The notes under the pieces: model-generated
Seen by the model: the letters and a program-made list of their open reading frames with translations, nothing else
Databases searched by the model: none
Told to the model about the DNA's origin: nothing
Source of the DNA: Myxococcales bacterium
GTDB taxonomy: Bacteria; Myxococcota_A; UBA9042; UBA3505
Length of the DNA: 55,294 nt
Direction of reading: 5' to 3'
Assembly: GCA_002728755.1 (NCBI GenBank)
Contig: PBVT01000034.1
Span: forward strand, 1 to 55,294
Program-made: the position numbers and the translations under genes
In this document: piece by piece, positions 44,220 to 53,956 of the stretch
How the letters are laid out: the number at the start of each line of letters is the position of its first letter
How positions within the stretch are numbered: the stretch's first letter is position 1

Positions 44220-46042
44220 AAGCGAACGTCGATCGCGCTACGATCTTCGGACTGAATACGCGAAGCGTGGCCATGTACCCGGGGAAGGATTTGCGAGGTA
44301 TAGAACTTCGCTCCGTGCACCTTGCCATCGTAATAGCGGTATTCATCATGGTTGTCGGCGGTACGAGTCTCGTCTTCCTGCTTGAGCACCTGTAGCTTGT
44401 CGAAGGCGATCAATCCCTGTTCGATAAGGAGCCAGCCGATAAGAACGTCGGAGAACATCTCCTGGTATTGCTTACAGATCATGACCGGATAGGCGATGTC
44501 TTTCTTCATCTGGTAGCCCATCAAGGCCATGGTCGTGGTCGTAAGGGCGTTCTTGGCCTCTTTGAACGCGGCGATTGGAGCCCCAAGCTCGGGATGGTCT
44601 TCATTACCCTTCATGGTCTTATCCATCTCGGCCAATAAGCCCATGAAGTCTTGTCCGTTATTTCTCGGGAGCTTACGAGCGATGAGATCCAGCGCCTGGA
44701 TACTGTTCGTGCCTTCGTACAGAGAACAGATCTTCACGTCGCGCATCTGTTGTTCAATGCCATATTCCCGAATATAGCCGTAACCACCAAAGACCTGCAT
44801 CGCCACATTGGTGATATGAAAGGCCTGGTCTGAGGAATGGGCCTTGACCATGGGTGTGATGATCTCGAGGAGCGACGTATACCGAACCTTCTCTTCTTCG
44901 GTCTCTGCGCTGTGGATCCGATCGAGATAATACGCTGCACGATAGACCAACGCCCGGATACCTTCCGCCAGAACCTTGCATTCCATCAGCATGCGCCGAA
45001 CGTTTGGATGGTTGTCGATGGTCACGCGGGGGGCGTTCGGATCTTTGAAGTTATCAATATGCACCCCCTGCACGCGTTCTTTGGCGTAATATAGAGCCAT
45101 TTGATAGGAGGCATTCGCGGTGCCACAGGCCTGAACCCCGACCTCGACACGGGCCTCATTCATCATCTGGAACATATGGCGCATACCTTCGCCTTCCTCG
45201 CCGATGAGGAAGCCCTGGCAGCGCTCATCGTCACCGAAGGACATGGAGCAGGTGGAGGAGGCGTGGATACCCATCTTCTCTTCGAGGGATGTACAGCGTA
45301 CGTCGTTGAATTCACCAATGCTGCCGTCTTCGTTGATCCGATGTTTCGGAACGATGAAAAGAGAGAGACCCTTGGTGCCCGCGGGGGCTCCGGGTGTACG
45401 CGCCAGCACCAGATGAATGATATTCTCTGACAGGTCGTGATCGCCCTGGCTGATAAAGATCTTATTACCGGTGATTAGATAGGTGCCATCATCCTGCTTT
45501 CGACCCATGGTGCGAACATCGCCCACAGAGCTTCCAGCCTGTGGCTCCGTCAGACACATGGTCCCGGACCATAATCCGGCATGCATATTCGGTACGAACT
45601 TTTCTCGGAGATCGACCGATGCTCGTTCACAGATGACGCGCGCGGCGGCTGTGGTCAAACCAGGCGTGAACAGGAAGGATACGCAGGCTCCTACGCATAA
45701 TTCTCCAAGACAGGCGCCGAGCAGTGTTGGCAAGCCCATACCACCGTGTTCTTGTGGTGCCGTCATGGCCAACCAGCCACCATCGACGAATTCCTGGTAG
45801 GCTTCTTTCCAACCGTCCGGCATGTAGACCTGGCCGTCTATTAGACGGGCACCTTGTCGGTCCCCGGGCTCATTCAGCGGAGCAAGTCGGGTCGCGGTGA
45901 ACTTGAACGCTTCCGCTAAAACCATCTCGTACATGTCCTGGTCCTGGTCGGGAAAAGCCGGTTTCTCGGTTAATTCCTGCAGGTTCAGTTGCTCGAAGAG
46001 TACAAAACGGATGTCGCGAAGATCAGCGTTGAATTCAGTCAT
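44216..46042 (-). CDS. Acyl-CoA dehydrogenase, DmdC-like long form
   Basis: A 608-residue flavoprotein acyl-CoA dehydrogenase. It has the N-terminal extension and C-terminal helical domain of the 600-residue forms related to 3-methylmercaptopropionyl-CoA dehydrogenase. Motifs are CLTEPQAGSSVG, LITGNKIFISQGDHD, QVFGGYGYIREYG and SLYEGTNSIQALDL, where the Glu of YEGTN is the catalytic base in most members. It would oxidise an acyl-CoA to the enoyl-CoA and pass electrons to ETF. Chain-length specificity cannot be read. It stands alone, with no thiolase or hydratase beside it; a role in using the fatty chain released by the AGMO-like enzyme is only a possibility. Confidence 0.88.
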   Translation of the reverse strand: MTEFNADLRDIRFVLFEQLNLQELTEKPAFPDQDQDMYEMVLAEAFKFTATRLAPLNEPGDRQGARLIDGQVYMPDGWKEAYQEFVDGGWLAMTAPQEHGGMGLPTLLGACLGELCVGACVSFLFTPGLTTAAARVICERASVDLREKFVPNMHAGLWSGTMCLTEPQAGSSVGDVRTMGRKQDDGTYLITGNKIFISQGDHDLSENIIHLVLARTPGAPAGTKGLSLFIVPKHRINEDGSIGEFNDVRCTSLEEKMGIHASSTCSMSFGDDERCQGFLIGEEGEGMRHMFQMMNEARVEVGVQACGTANASYQMALYYAKERVQGVHIDNFKDPNAPRVTIDNHPNVRRMLMECKVLAEGIRALVYRAAYYLDRIHSAETEEEKVRYTSLLEIITPMVKAHSSDQAFHITNVAMQVFGGYGYIREYGIEQQMRDVKICSLYEGTNSIQALDLIARKLPRNNGQDFMGLLAEMDKTMKGNEDHPELGAPIAAFKEAKNALTTTTMALMGYQMKKDIAYPVMICKQYQEMFSDVLIGWLLIEQGLIAFDKLQVLKQEDETRTADNHDEYRYYDGKVHGAKFYTSQILPRVHGHASRIQSEDRSAIDVRF

Positions 46043-46192
46043 TAGGAGTCGTCCCCATCGTCGTGTCGGTAGACAGAGTAAACTGCCGAAGCAGGCCTGT
46101 TATATGGCGCGAGAGCACCAATGAGCCGCAGACGTTAGCACACAATTTCTGGACTGCAAGCCAAAAATGACGCACCGCGTTGGGGGGGGCGG

Positions 46193-48052
46193 TTACTGGA
46201 GCGGTGTGAAGAACAGTGGTTTCTTCACAGGTGTCAGCTCCAGGTTTTCGGTATGGCCAAGGCGTCGCAGATTCTTGAGGTTCCCAATGCATGCATGAAG
46301 GTTCTGACAATCGTTCGTCAGACAGGGCATGGTGCCCGCTGTGAACGCACTGCCAGGAGCTTTCAGGCTTAAATGCATATGATGATGATGGAACCGGTAC
46401 CAGCCCATACCCTCGTCTACGACTTCATAGGCGATGGGAGCTGAGTTGCAGTTGCTGTGTGGGAACCAGCCATCAGCGCATAGGATAGAGACGGCTTCGG
46501 AGACCAGGGGGCCGATCTTACCGTCAACACCGATAACACGGGTACGTGGGCTGGAGCCGAGCACACCGATAAAGAGGGCAGTTCGCCAGATGTCCAGGAT
46601 GTTGGGCTCACTTACGCAGTGGTATTGATCTGCACCACCAGAGTAGTGGTCGCAGACAGCGCGTAGATAGTTATCCGGACCCGTACTCTGAAAATAGGCC
46701 ATATCGATGTCGAAGCCATTTTCATGGGTATTGGGTGGGTGACCGGGGGAATTGATCGATGTGCCGGGAATACTTCCATCGGCTTCACTCATATCCCCCA
46801 TGCCGAGAGCATGGCCGTTTCCCCCAATCCAGGCTTCTGCCTTGCAGGAGACGTAGGCGGCGGCGTATTTGATTAGCATAATCGCATCGCGCCGCAGGTA
46901 GCTACGATACTGGTTGGTCGGGGTCTCACCATTGATGGGGTAGTCGTCGTAGCCATCACCCACTCTTGGATCGAAGACGATCACTTCACCACAATAGGAT
47001 TCGCCGCCGACGCAGTCACGCTCCGGAAGATTTGGGCAGGTGGGGCCCGGTCCCGGTCCGGGTGTGGTTCCAAGATCGGGGCCGCAGTTGCCGGTGCTCG
47101 TATTGCATATCAGACCCGCTGGGCAGCTACCCACGGTACAGGGAGGATCGTGGCATAGGCCATCCTCACCGCACACCTTATCTGGACCGCAGAAGTCGTC
47201 GGTACATGCCGGTGTGCAGTAGGCGTCGTCGCCACAGGCGTAACCGGCGGGGCAGGTGGAGTCTTGTCCACAGCCACGGAAACAGAAAGCGCTCCCTCCA
47301 GCGGTCATGGATACGCATTGGTATCCCTCAGTGTTACGACATTCTGGGGTGCCCTGGCATGCGTCGACACAGGCCGTGCCTCCACCTACGAAGATTGCTT
47401 CACAGATGGAGCCCTCGGGACAGGAGCCAGCCGTACAGTCGGAGATGAGGCAGTAGCCATTGATGAAGCCGGTGGGTTCCCCGCCATTATTCTCCTGGAA
47501 ACATTGGGCTCCAGCGTCTTTGCAGTCCGCGTTACTGGTGCAGGGACCGCCGATCGGGCTGGCGCCACCAGAGGGCGCGCCACCCTGCATGGGCCAACAC
47601 GTTCCAAATTGATCGCATTCGTAGCCTTCATTGGTTCGACATTCGTCGTCGGAAAGGCAGGATTTCAGGCAGTAACTCCCATTGTTCTGAAAGTTTGCAT
47701 CACAGATAGCGCCCGAGGGACAAGCGGCTCCACCCTGACAATCGGGTATCGCGCAATAGCCACCTGGCTGTTCCATACATATTGCACCCGGATCCGTACA
47801 GTCGGTGTCGGCTGTGCAGGCATCACCTACGTTCCCACTGCTCTGCAGGATAGGTCCATTGTCTACCGTTCCCGAACCCGTATCCACACTTCCAGAGTTC
47901 GTGTCGGCTGCGCCGGTACCGGTATCAGAACTGGTTGTATCCGAATTCGAGAAGTTCGTATTTGTATCGTCGTTAAGACTGGACTGGTTCGTGGATGGAA
48001 TACAGGCGAGGCAGAGTCCAAAAACGAGACATAAGAGACTTAAATTCTTCAT
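46193..48052 (-). CDS. Cys-rich lipoprotein with MepA-like (M74) peptidase domain
   Basis: A 619-residue lipoprotein with a signal peptide ending LCLAC. Residues 20-340 are a Ser/Thr/Asp linker and about eight Cys-rich modules (DADCTDPGAIC-like, CPSGAICDAN, CPEGSIC, CPAGLICN). The C-terminal 270 residues resemble the penicillin-insensitive murein endopeptidase: GMGDMSEADGS, HENGFDID (His443, Asp450) and HHHHMHLSLK (555-560). These reproduce the MepA order of GDMS, SHQxGxDxD and HxHxHxxL zinc ligands. It may cleave peptidoglycan cross-links or another peptide at the cell surface. No other family with this combination comes to mind; activity is inferred from motif order. Confidence 0.78.
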   Translation of the reverse strand: MKNLSLLCLVFGLCLACIPSTNQSSLNDDTNTNFSNSDTTSSDTGTGAADTNSGSVDTGSGTVDNGPILQSSGNVGDACTADTDCTDPGAICMEQPGGYCAIPDCQGGAACPSGAICDANFQNNGSYCLKSCLSDDECRTNEGYECDQFGTCWPMQGGAPSGGASPIGGPCTSNADCKDAGAQCFQENNGGEPTGFINGYCLISDCTAGSCPEGSICEAIFVGGGTACVDACQGTPECRNTEGYQCVSMTAGGSAFCFRGCGQDSTCPAGYACGDDAYCTPACTDDFCGPDKVCGEDGLCHDPPCTVGSCPAGLICNTSTGNCGPDLGTTPGPGPGPTCPNLPERDCVGGESYCGEVIVFDPRVGDGYDDYPINGETPTNQYRSYLRRDAIMLIKYAAAYVSCKAEAWIGGNGHALGMGDMSEADGSIPGTSINSPGHPPNTHENGFDIDMAYFQSTGPDNYLRAVCDHYSGGADQYHCVSEPNILDIWRTALFIGVLGSSPRTRVIGVDGKIGPLVSEAVSILCADGWFPHSNCNSAPIAYEVVDEGMGWYRFHHHHMHLSLKAPGSAFTAGTMPCLTNDCQNLHACIGNLKNLRRLGHTENLELTPVKKPLFFTPLQ

Positions 48053-48190
48053 GTTTTACTCAGACAGAGATAGGTAGGGTAGGTGCGAAGTCGGGGCACC
48101 TTAAACAACCACTATGGTCCACACAAGGAAAAAACCCGGAAAACCACCGTGGATGCGGTTCTTGCACTGTTTTAGGAAGAGAAATCTTGA

Positions 48191-49045
48191 ATGGAACAAA
48201 AGGGTTGGTATAGACCTACCTGCCATCTCCTACGACTTGAGCTTAACTACGGTAGAAGTATCGTCTCCGGCATGCTGTTTTTTCGAGCCATACGCCAATA
48301 TATCCTCGGGTGGGCCTTCAATATGGTCTATTGCCCCTACCTATGTGTGGTATCCATCCTCACATTGGGGCGGCTGAATAATGTCTGGGGACGGCCTGCG
48401 ATCCGGTTCTGGGGACGGGCCATGCTCTGGATTACCGGCACGAAAGTCCAGGTCATTGGCCGTGAGCATCTCGATGGGCGCACTCCGCGAGTTGTCGCCT
48501 ATAATCATCAATCCACGAACGATCTCTTTGTGATGACATTGCTCCTGCCCGAAGGTGGGACGATGGTCGCGAAAAGGGAACTGCTCTTTGTGCCGCTCAT
48601 CGGTTGGGCGGTCTATTTCATGGACTTTGTGATCCTGGATCGGAAAAATCGTGAACGAGCCCAGCTCTCTCTCAAGCGCGCTGCGGATCGGATTCACGAC
48701 GAGAAGCTCTCGGTTGTAATCGCGCCGGAAGGGACGCGAACGGAAGTCGAGACCGTGGGGCCGTTTAAGATGGGTCCATTCCATCTGGCCCAGGATTCGG
48801 GAGCGCCCATCGTTCCCATGATACTGCATGGGGCCGCGAAGTTATGGCCGCGCAGTAGTTCTTTTTCGGTGCAGGATGGGACGGTTCTAGTCGAGATCCT
48901 ACCGCCGTATTCCGTGGAGGCGTCCAACAAAGAAGAACTTCGGGAATGTTGCGACGAGGTGCGCGAGATGTTTGTTACGGCAATGGAAGATCGTAAATAC
49001 GATCCAAGCCAACAAGATCTGGTCCCCGGCGCTACCCGCGTATGA
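48191..49045 (+). CDS. plsC: 1-acyl-glycerol-3-phosphate acyltransferase (PlsC family)
   Basis: A 284-residue membrane acyltransferase. The hydrophobic N-terminus (FNMVYCPYLCVVSIL) is followed by the catalytic NHQSTND (the H-x4-D box), a central hydrophobic VPLIGWAVYFMDF, the substrate motif APEGTRT, and PIVPMILHG. PlsC adds an acyl chain to the sn-2 position of lysophosphatidic acid. Next to the alkyl-DHAP synthase it could equally acylate 1-alkyl-glycerol-3-phosphate. GGAAGAG lies upstream of the chosen ATG; an internal ATG at 48272 is less likely. A 250-base gap follows before agpS. It contains no gene, and only a weak promoter-like TTGATC-N17-TGTACT pair is seen. Confidence 0.85.
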   Translation: MEQKGWYRPTCHLLRLELNYGRSIVSGMLFFRAIRQYILGWAFNMVYCPYLCVVSILTLGRLNNVWGRPAIRFWGRAMLWITGTKVQVIGREHLDGRTPRVVAYNHQSTNDLFVMTLLLPEGGTMVAKRELLFVPLIGWAVYFMDFVILDRKNRERAQLSLKRAADRIHDEKLSVVIAPEGTRTEVETVGPFKMGPFHLAQDSGAPIVPMILHGAAKLWPRSSSFSVQDGTVLVEILPPYSVEASNKEELRECCDEVREMFVTAMEDRKYDPSQQDLVPGATRV

Positions 49046-49295
49046 CAATTTATAGCTGAGCGAATTAGTGGTTACGAACACCATGACATGCTCCCCCCCT
49101 TGGAAATCGGGCATGACCGGGCTTTTGGTTGACTTCAGGACGCGAAGCTGGCATCCCGCCATGCCAAAGCGCGGTGTTGAATTAAGGGGCCCTGGTTTGG
49201 AGAGAACGCGCCCCCGAATAGAGTTGAACCGATACAGAACGCTGGTTTTGATCCGATCCTTTGTTGAATCTGTACTGTGATGAGTTTTTTGAATT

Positions 49296-51179
49296 ATGAA
49301 GAAATTTGATTGGAAACGTGTGACTGGGGCGAAATCGATCGCGAATTATCTGGATCGAGTTCGTCGTCTTGGTTCGTCGACGGCGAAGGATGCTCCCCTG
49401 GGGCTGGAATCCGAGTCGGTACGAATTGTGCCCGATCCTCCGACATCTTCGCCTTTAGATGTAGAGAGCCTGGATGTCTGGGGTTTTCGTGATACGGGCT
49501 TCGCGTTGGATGACCGGCGAATCGTGATGTTGAAAGGAAACCGCTACGCCTTGAGCGGTGTGGAGCTGCCCAACCTACTTCCGTGGGTGGAAGATGTGAT
49601 GGGTGTAACCATTGAACCAAGAGACATCCACGCTCCGAGTTATCCTCCGCAGATACCGGCACCCATCAAGAATGACGCGTTTCTTGCGGCCATCGAGGAT
49701 GTTCTGACCGAGGACACCATGACGGAGGATGCGGAGATCCGATTACGTCATGGGCATGGACACACCCAGGAAGAGATGTATTCCATCAAGTATGGCTCGA
49801 TGCCCCGGGTACCCGATCTGGTGGTGTATCCAACCGCAGAAGAGCAGGTTACATCGTTGGTGTCTCTGGCGATGGAGCATAATGTCTGCCTCATCCCCTA
49901 TGGTGGGGGGACCAGTGTTACCGAGGCGCTTGTTTGCCCCGAGAATGAAAAACGCATGATCGTGTCGGTTGATATGCAGCGCATGAATCGGATTCTCTGG
50001 ATTGATCCGGTGAATCGAATGGCGCGTATCGAGGCCGGCGCTGTGGGGCGTAAGATTGTGGATCAATTGGCGTCCTATGGGTTCACCATGGGCCATGAGC
50101 CCGATAGTGTTGAGTTCTCTACACTTGGAGGCTGGATCGCGACCCATGCCAGCGGTATGAAAAAGAACCGCTATGGGAATATCGAAGACCTGGTCCTCGA
50201 TGTGAACGTTGTGACGGCGGATGGTCTTTTAGAGCGTTCCGGCGTAGCTCCTCGTGAGTCGGTAGGGGCGGACCCGCGTCTGTGGGTATTTGGTTCCGAA
50301 GGGAATTTTGGAATTATTACGAGCGCTGTTGTGCGCCTCTTTCCGTTGCCTGAAGCACAGGAATATGGCTCGGTGTTATTCCCGAGTTTTGAGAAAGGCG
50401 TTGCGTTTATGTACGAACTGTCGCAGGTACCCAGCCTACCGGCGAGTGTTCGCTTAGTGGACAACGAACAGTTCCAGTTCAGTATGGCTTTGAAGCCACG
50501 ATCCGAGGGGTGGCGTGCGAAGAAGAGTAAACTGGAGAAGTTCCTTGTAACGAAGTTAAAGGGCTTCGACCCGTATAAGATGGTGGCCTGCACGCTGGTC
50601 TTTGAAGGGACCAAGCTGGAAGTAATGCTCCAGAAGCAGGAGGTTTATAAGCTGGCAAAGAAACATGGGGGCATGAAGGCCGGCTCCGAAAACGGAGAGC
50701 GTGGATACCAGTTGACCTTTGGGATCGCCTATATCCGCGACTTCGTAATGAACCATTATGTGCTGGCTGAATCCTTTGAGACGTCCGTACCCTGGACGGA
50801 GACGCTTGCCTTATGTGAGCGTGTTAAGCGTCGGGTGAAAGACGAGCATGCCAAAATGGGCTTACCTGGCACGCCGTTCATTACCTGTCGCGTAACACAG
50901 GTCTACAATACAGGGTGCTGTGTCTATTTCTACCTGGCGTACTACTACAAAGGGGTAGAGAATCCGACCGAGAGTTATAACCAACTGGAGATAGCTGCTC
51001 GCGAGGAGATCCTATCGGTGGGTGGTTCTCTTTCTCATCATCATGGGATTGGGAAGATTCGCCGCCGATTCCTTCCGGACATTATGAGTGAGGCAAGTCT
51101 GGAGTGGAACCGGAAAACCAAATCAGCCGTTGATCCCAAGAATGTCTTTGGGTCGGCTAATCAGTTGATGAATTCGTGA
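49296..51179 (+). CDS. agpS: Alkyldihydroxyacetonephosphate synthase homologue
   Basis: A 627-residue FAD protein of the vanillyl-alcohol-oxidase fold. It matches AGPS in blocks I know from the animal enzyme: HGHTQEE, PYGGGTSV (FAD loop, from about residue 202), GHEPDSVEFSTLGGW, ASGMKKNRYGNIEDLV, TCRVTQVYNTG and SLSHHHGIGK (active-site His581-583). AGPS replaces the acyl chain of acyl-DHAP with a fatty alcohol to form the ether bond. The eukaryotic peroxisomal targeting sequence is absent, as expected. The next gene supplies both substrates by prediction. The ribosome site is poor, and a plain glycolate/lactate oxidase is less likely because of the AGPS-specific blocks. Confidence 0.88.
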   Translation: MKKFDWKRVTGAKSIANYLDRVRRLGSSTAKDAPLGLESESVRIVPDPPTSSPLDVESLDVWGFRDTGFALDDRRIVMLKGNRYALSGVELPNLLPWVEDVMGVTIEPRDIHAPSYPPQIPAPIKNDAFLAAIEDVLTEDTMTEDAEIRLRHGHGHTQEEMYSIKYGSMPRVPDLVVYPTAEEQVTSLVSLAMEHNVCLIPYGGGTSVTEALVCPENEKRMIVSVDMQRMNRILWIDPVNRMARIEAGAVGRKIVDQLASYGFTMGHEPDSVEFSTLGGWIATHASGMKKNRYGNIEDLVLDVNVVTADGLLERSGVAPRESVGADPRLWVFGSEGNFGIITSAVVRLFPLPEAQEYGSVLFPSFEKGVAFMYELSQVPSLPASVRLVDNEQFQFSMALKPRSEGWRAKKSKLEKFLVTKLKGFDPYKMVACTLVFEGTKLEVMLQKQEVYKLAKKHGGMKAGSENGERGYQLTFGIAYIRDFVMNHYVLAESFETSVPWTETLALCERVKRRVKDEHAKMGLPGTPFITCRVTQVYNTGCCVYFYLAYYYKGVENPTESYNQLEIAAREEILSVGGSLSHHHGIGKIRRRFLPDIMSEASLEWNRKTKSAVDPKNVFGSANQLMNS

Positions 51180-51193
51180 TTCGGGAATCATGA

Positions 51194-51208
51194 GACAAAA
51201 GTTTTGTC
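51194..51208. promoter_or_regulatory. Perfect 7-bp inverted repeat before the FAR-GNPAT gene
   Basis: GACAAAA and TTTTGTC flank a single G in the 48 bases between the agpS stop and the next ribosome site. The one-base centre is too tight for an RNA hairpin, so a dimeric regulator operator is more plausible than a terminator. No second copy was noticed in the window. Confidence 0.35.
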
Positions 51209-51227
51209 GCATTATCGGGAGGCAGAC

Positions 51228-53942
51228 GTGAATTCAAATACAGGTGTCAATACAGGGGCCGCTCCAAAAGGGGCGAAAGTCTTCTTGACCGGTGCGACCG
51301 GTTTCGTTGGCAAGGTCGTTCTTGAGGAGCTTCTACGTCGTCGCGACGAGCTTGGCTTACGGCAGGTCTACCTGCTGATCCGTCCGACGCGGCACGAAGC
51401 ATCTCCGGAAGCACGCTTCCAGAAGGAATTGGTTCCTTCCCCTTGCTTCTCCAACCTTGATGAGAATTGGCCGGAGTACGTTACGGTGGTCTCCGGAGAG
51501 CTCACGCAACCGGCGTGTGGTCTGAGTCCAGAGGACCAGGCGATCATTGCGAACAACGTGACCCATGTCATCAATTGCGCGGCATCAATCGAATTTGATC
51601 TGCCCCTCCCAGAGGCGGCGGCCGCGAATATTACCAGCAGCCTGAACGTACTCGAGCTCGGTAAGACATGTACGAACCTCAAGTCATTTGTTGGTGTATC
51701 GACTGCCTATGTGACACCACATGTCAGTGAGGATATGAGCATCCATGAGGATCTCATACCTTTGCCGCGCCCCGCCGCAGAGATCTACCAGTCTATTGAG
51801 GACGGGACCGCAATTTCACAAGAATTGCTGGCAGAGACTGGCCATCCCAACACCTACACCTTTACGAAATGTCTGGCGGAGCACCTGTTGACCGAGCGTC
51901 GCGGTGACGTACCTCTGACGATCGTTCGACCAAGTATCGTATCGGCCACATGGCAGTATCCGTTCCCTGGCTGGATTGATAGCCATGCAGCGTTTGCTGG
52001 ATTCGTGGCCTTAATTGGTGCGGGTCGCCTTCGCGCTCTCGCAGCCAAGTCGGACACCCTCCTGGATGTAATGCCCTGTGATGAGATCGCCTTGCGTGTC
52101 ATCAACGCCTGCTTCGCTGAAAATACCGATACGGCGACCACGCGAATCGTACATGCAACGGCCGGTAAAGATCGGGGCCTGCAGATTGGCCCATGTGTCG
52201 AAGTGATCACTGATTACTTCAAGCGTCATCCATTTGATCGGGTACCCGGTGTTCATTACGTTGGTCCACGTGGCATGAAATTGCGAATGCGTGAACTGCG
52301 GCACCATCGAGCCCCGGGATTCGTTGCGGGCACATTGCTAGCGGTAACCGGCAAGCAAAAGACGCGGAAACAGGTGAAGCGGCTTGTAAACCGATTGGAT
52401 TATCTCAACCAGGCCTTCCCGTATTTCACCCAGAATACATTCGACTTCCGCTCTTCGATGCCTTTTGAGACCGACGGCTTTGAGGATATTCAATATGTGG
52501 AGACGATCTGCCACGGTGTGTATCAAAATCTTTTGAAGAAGGATGCACGAGAGATGCCCTTCGCGGGTCGTAAGCACCGACCGGAGAAGACGGATTTGTC
52601 GTGGACGTTCTCCCAACCAAAAGGGAACTGGGCCATTCGTTCCTCGGCCTATCTGGTGCGAAAGACACTGCGTCGATTCACGGAGCAGGTGACCTTTGAT
52701 CGCCCGTCCTTCGAGGAAGCCGCCCAGAAGGTGGATCCGGATAGCCTGGTGGTGCTGATTCCGACGCACCGGAGCTATATGGATTTCGTCCTCTGTTCCT
52801 ATCTCTTCTTCGCCAAGCCGGATATGGGGATTGCGATTCCGCGTATTGCGGCGGCCGATGAGTTCTCACGCATTCCATTGCTGGGGTGGCTCTTTAAGCA
52901 GACCCACGCCTTCTATATTAAACGGGGGCTCGGCCGGGAAGATCGCGAGTTGACCGAAAAGATCCAGAATCTGGTCGAAGAGCGTGAGACCTTGAAGTTC
53001 TACATAGAAGGTACGCGGAGCCGTTCACGGAAATTCCTGCAGCCTCGCCGTGGTCTTTTGAAAGCGATTCATGCTACCGGGCAGAAATGTACAGTGCTTC
53101 CCATCTCTATCACCTACGATCGTGTGCCCGAGGAAGAAGCATTCCTTCGTGAATTGGGTGGCGGTGATAAGCCAAAAATGAAGCTTCGTTCGCTCTTGGC
53201 GTGGGCCTCCCGCGTTGCTGTGGGTCGGGTCGACGTTGGTCGTGTCCATATGGTCTGTGGTGAGCCCCAGCTAATGGACACGGATACGGATGTGTACCAG
53301 TTCAGTCGTGATGTCATGACCGAGCTTCAGAAGAACACATTCCCCACCAGCCATCACCTTCGCTGCTTCGTCGAAAAGAACCCGAAGCTTGGGCTGGACG
53401 TCCAGTGGCTCCAGGATCAGATTGAGAGCCGGGGCGGCCGGGTCGTGGATAGTAATCTAGGAGAAGAGGAGCAGGTCGATCCGATGGCGGAACGATGCAT
53501 GCGCTATAACTGGTCCTATTTCTTCTACCAGGAAGTGGCCGAACTTTGCCCCGATAATCCTGCGATTCAACAACATCTGGCCCAGAACAGTTATATCCCA
53601 CCGCGCCTGAGCGAAGGGGCGGCGAATGATCCCAAGATTCAGGCATTGGTTCGTGCTCTGTTTGAGCCGGTATGTCGTGACTATGCAACGACGGCCGAGC
53701 TGCTTGGAAACCCATCGAGTCCGTTGGTAGTAACGGAACCCAGAGAAGTGGTTCGTAGAGTGCCGAGCGCACATCTTCCCAATGTGGAGATGGCCTTCAC
53801 CGACCTTATCGATCGCAAGATCCTTATTCGTGACGATGAAGATTCATCCCTCTACTGGGGGCCAAATGCACGAGAAGTGACGCATTATCGAATCCAATGT
53901 CTCTGGCCCGATAAGAAACGAAAACTGACAGCCCTTGGATAA
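51228..53942 (+). CDS. Fusion: fatty acyl-CoA reductase plus GNPAT/PlsB-type acyltransferase
   Basis: A 904-residue two-enzyme polypeptide. The GTG at 51228 has GGGAGG five bases upstream. Residues about 15-440 form a fatty acyl-CoA reductase of the FAR (male-sterility) type, with TGATGFVGK (NADPH loop, 21-29) and Y210-TFT-K214. Residues about 470-700 form a glycerol-phosphate/DHAP acyltransferase: HRSYMDF (H514, D519), DEFSRIPLLGWL, IEGTRSRSRK (E594-R597) and LPISITYDRV. These resemble GNPAT more than short PlsC proteins. A helical GNPAT-like tail follows. Together the halves would make a fatty alcohol and 1-acyl-DHAP, exactly the two substrates of the AGPS homologue encoded 48 bases upstream. 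Confidence 0.88.
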   Translation: MNSNTGVNTGAAPKGAKVFLTGATGFVGKVVLEELLRRRDELGLRQVYLLIRPTRHEASPEARFQKELVPSPCFSNLDENWPEYVTVVSGELTQPACGLSPEDQAIIANNVTHVINCAASIEFDLPLPEAAAANITSSLNVLELGKTCTNLKSFVGVSTAYVTPHVSEDMSIHEDLIPLPRPAAEIYQSIEDGTAISQELLAETGHPNTYTFTKCLAEHLLTERRGDVPLTIVRPSIVSATWQYPFPGWIDSHAAFAGFVALIGAGRLRALAAKSDTLLDVMPCDEIALRVINACFAENTDTATTRIVHATAGKDRGLQIGPCVEVITDYFKRHPFDRVPGVHYVGPRGMKLRMRELRHHRAPGFVAGTLLAVTGKQKTRKQVKRLVNRLDYLNQAFPYFTQNTFDFRSSMPFETDGFEDIQYVETICHGVYQNLLKKDAREMPFAGRKHRPEKTDLSWTFSQPKGNWAIRSSAYLVRKTLRRFTEQVTFDRPSFEEAAQKVDPDSLVVLIPTHRSYMDFVLCSYLFFAKPDMGIAIPRIAAADEFSRIPLLGWLFKQTHAFYIKRGLGREDRELTEKIQNLVEERETLKFYIEGTRSRSRKFLQPRRGLLKAIHATGQKCTVLPISITYDRVPEEEAFLRELGGGDKPKMKLRSLLAWASRVAVGRVDVGRVHMVCGEPQLMDTDTDVYQFSRDVMTELQKNTFPTSHHLRCFVEKNPKLGLDVQWLQDQIESRGGRVVDSNLGEEEQVDPMAERCMRYNWSYFFYQEVAELCPDNPAIQQHLAQNSYIPPRLSEGAANDPKIQALVRALFEPVCRDYATTAELLGNPSSPLVVTEPREVVRRVPSAHLPNVEMAFTDLIDRKILIRDDEDSSLYWGPNAREVTHYRIQCLWPDKKRKLTALG

Positions 53943-53956
53943 ACGGTCGTTCTGCG

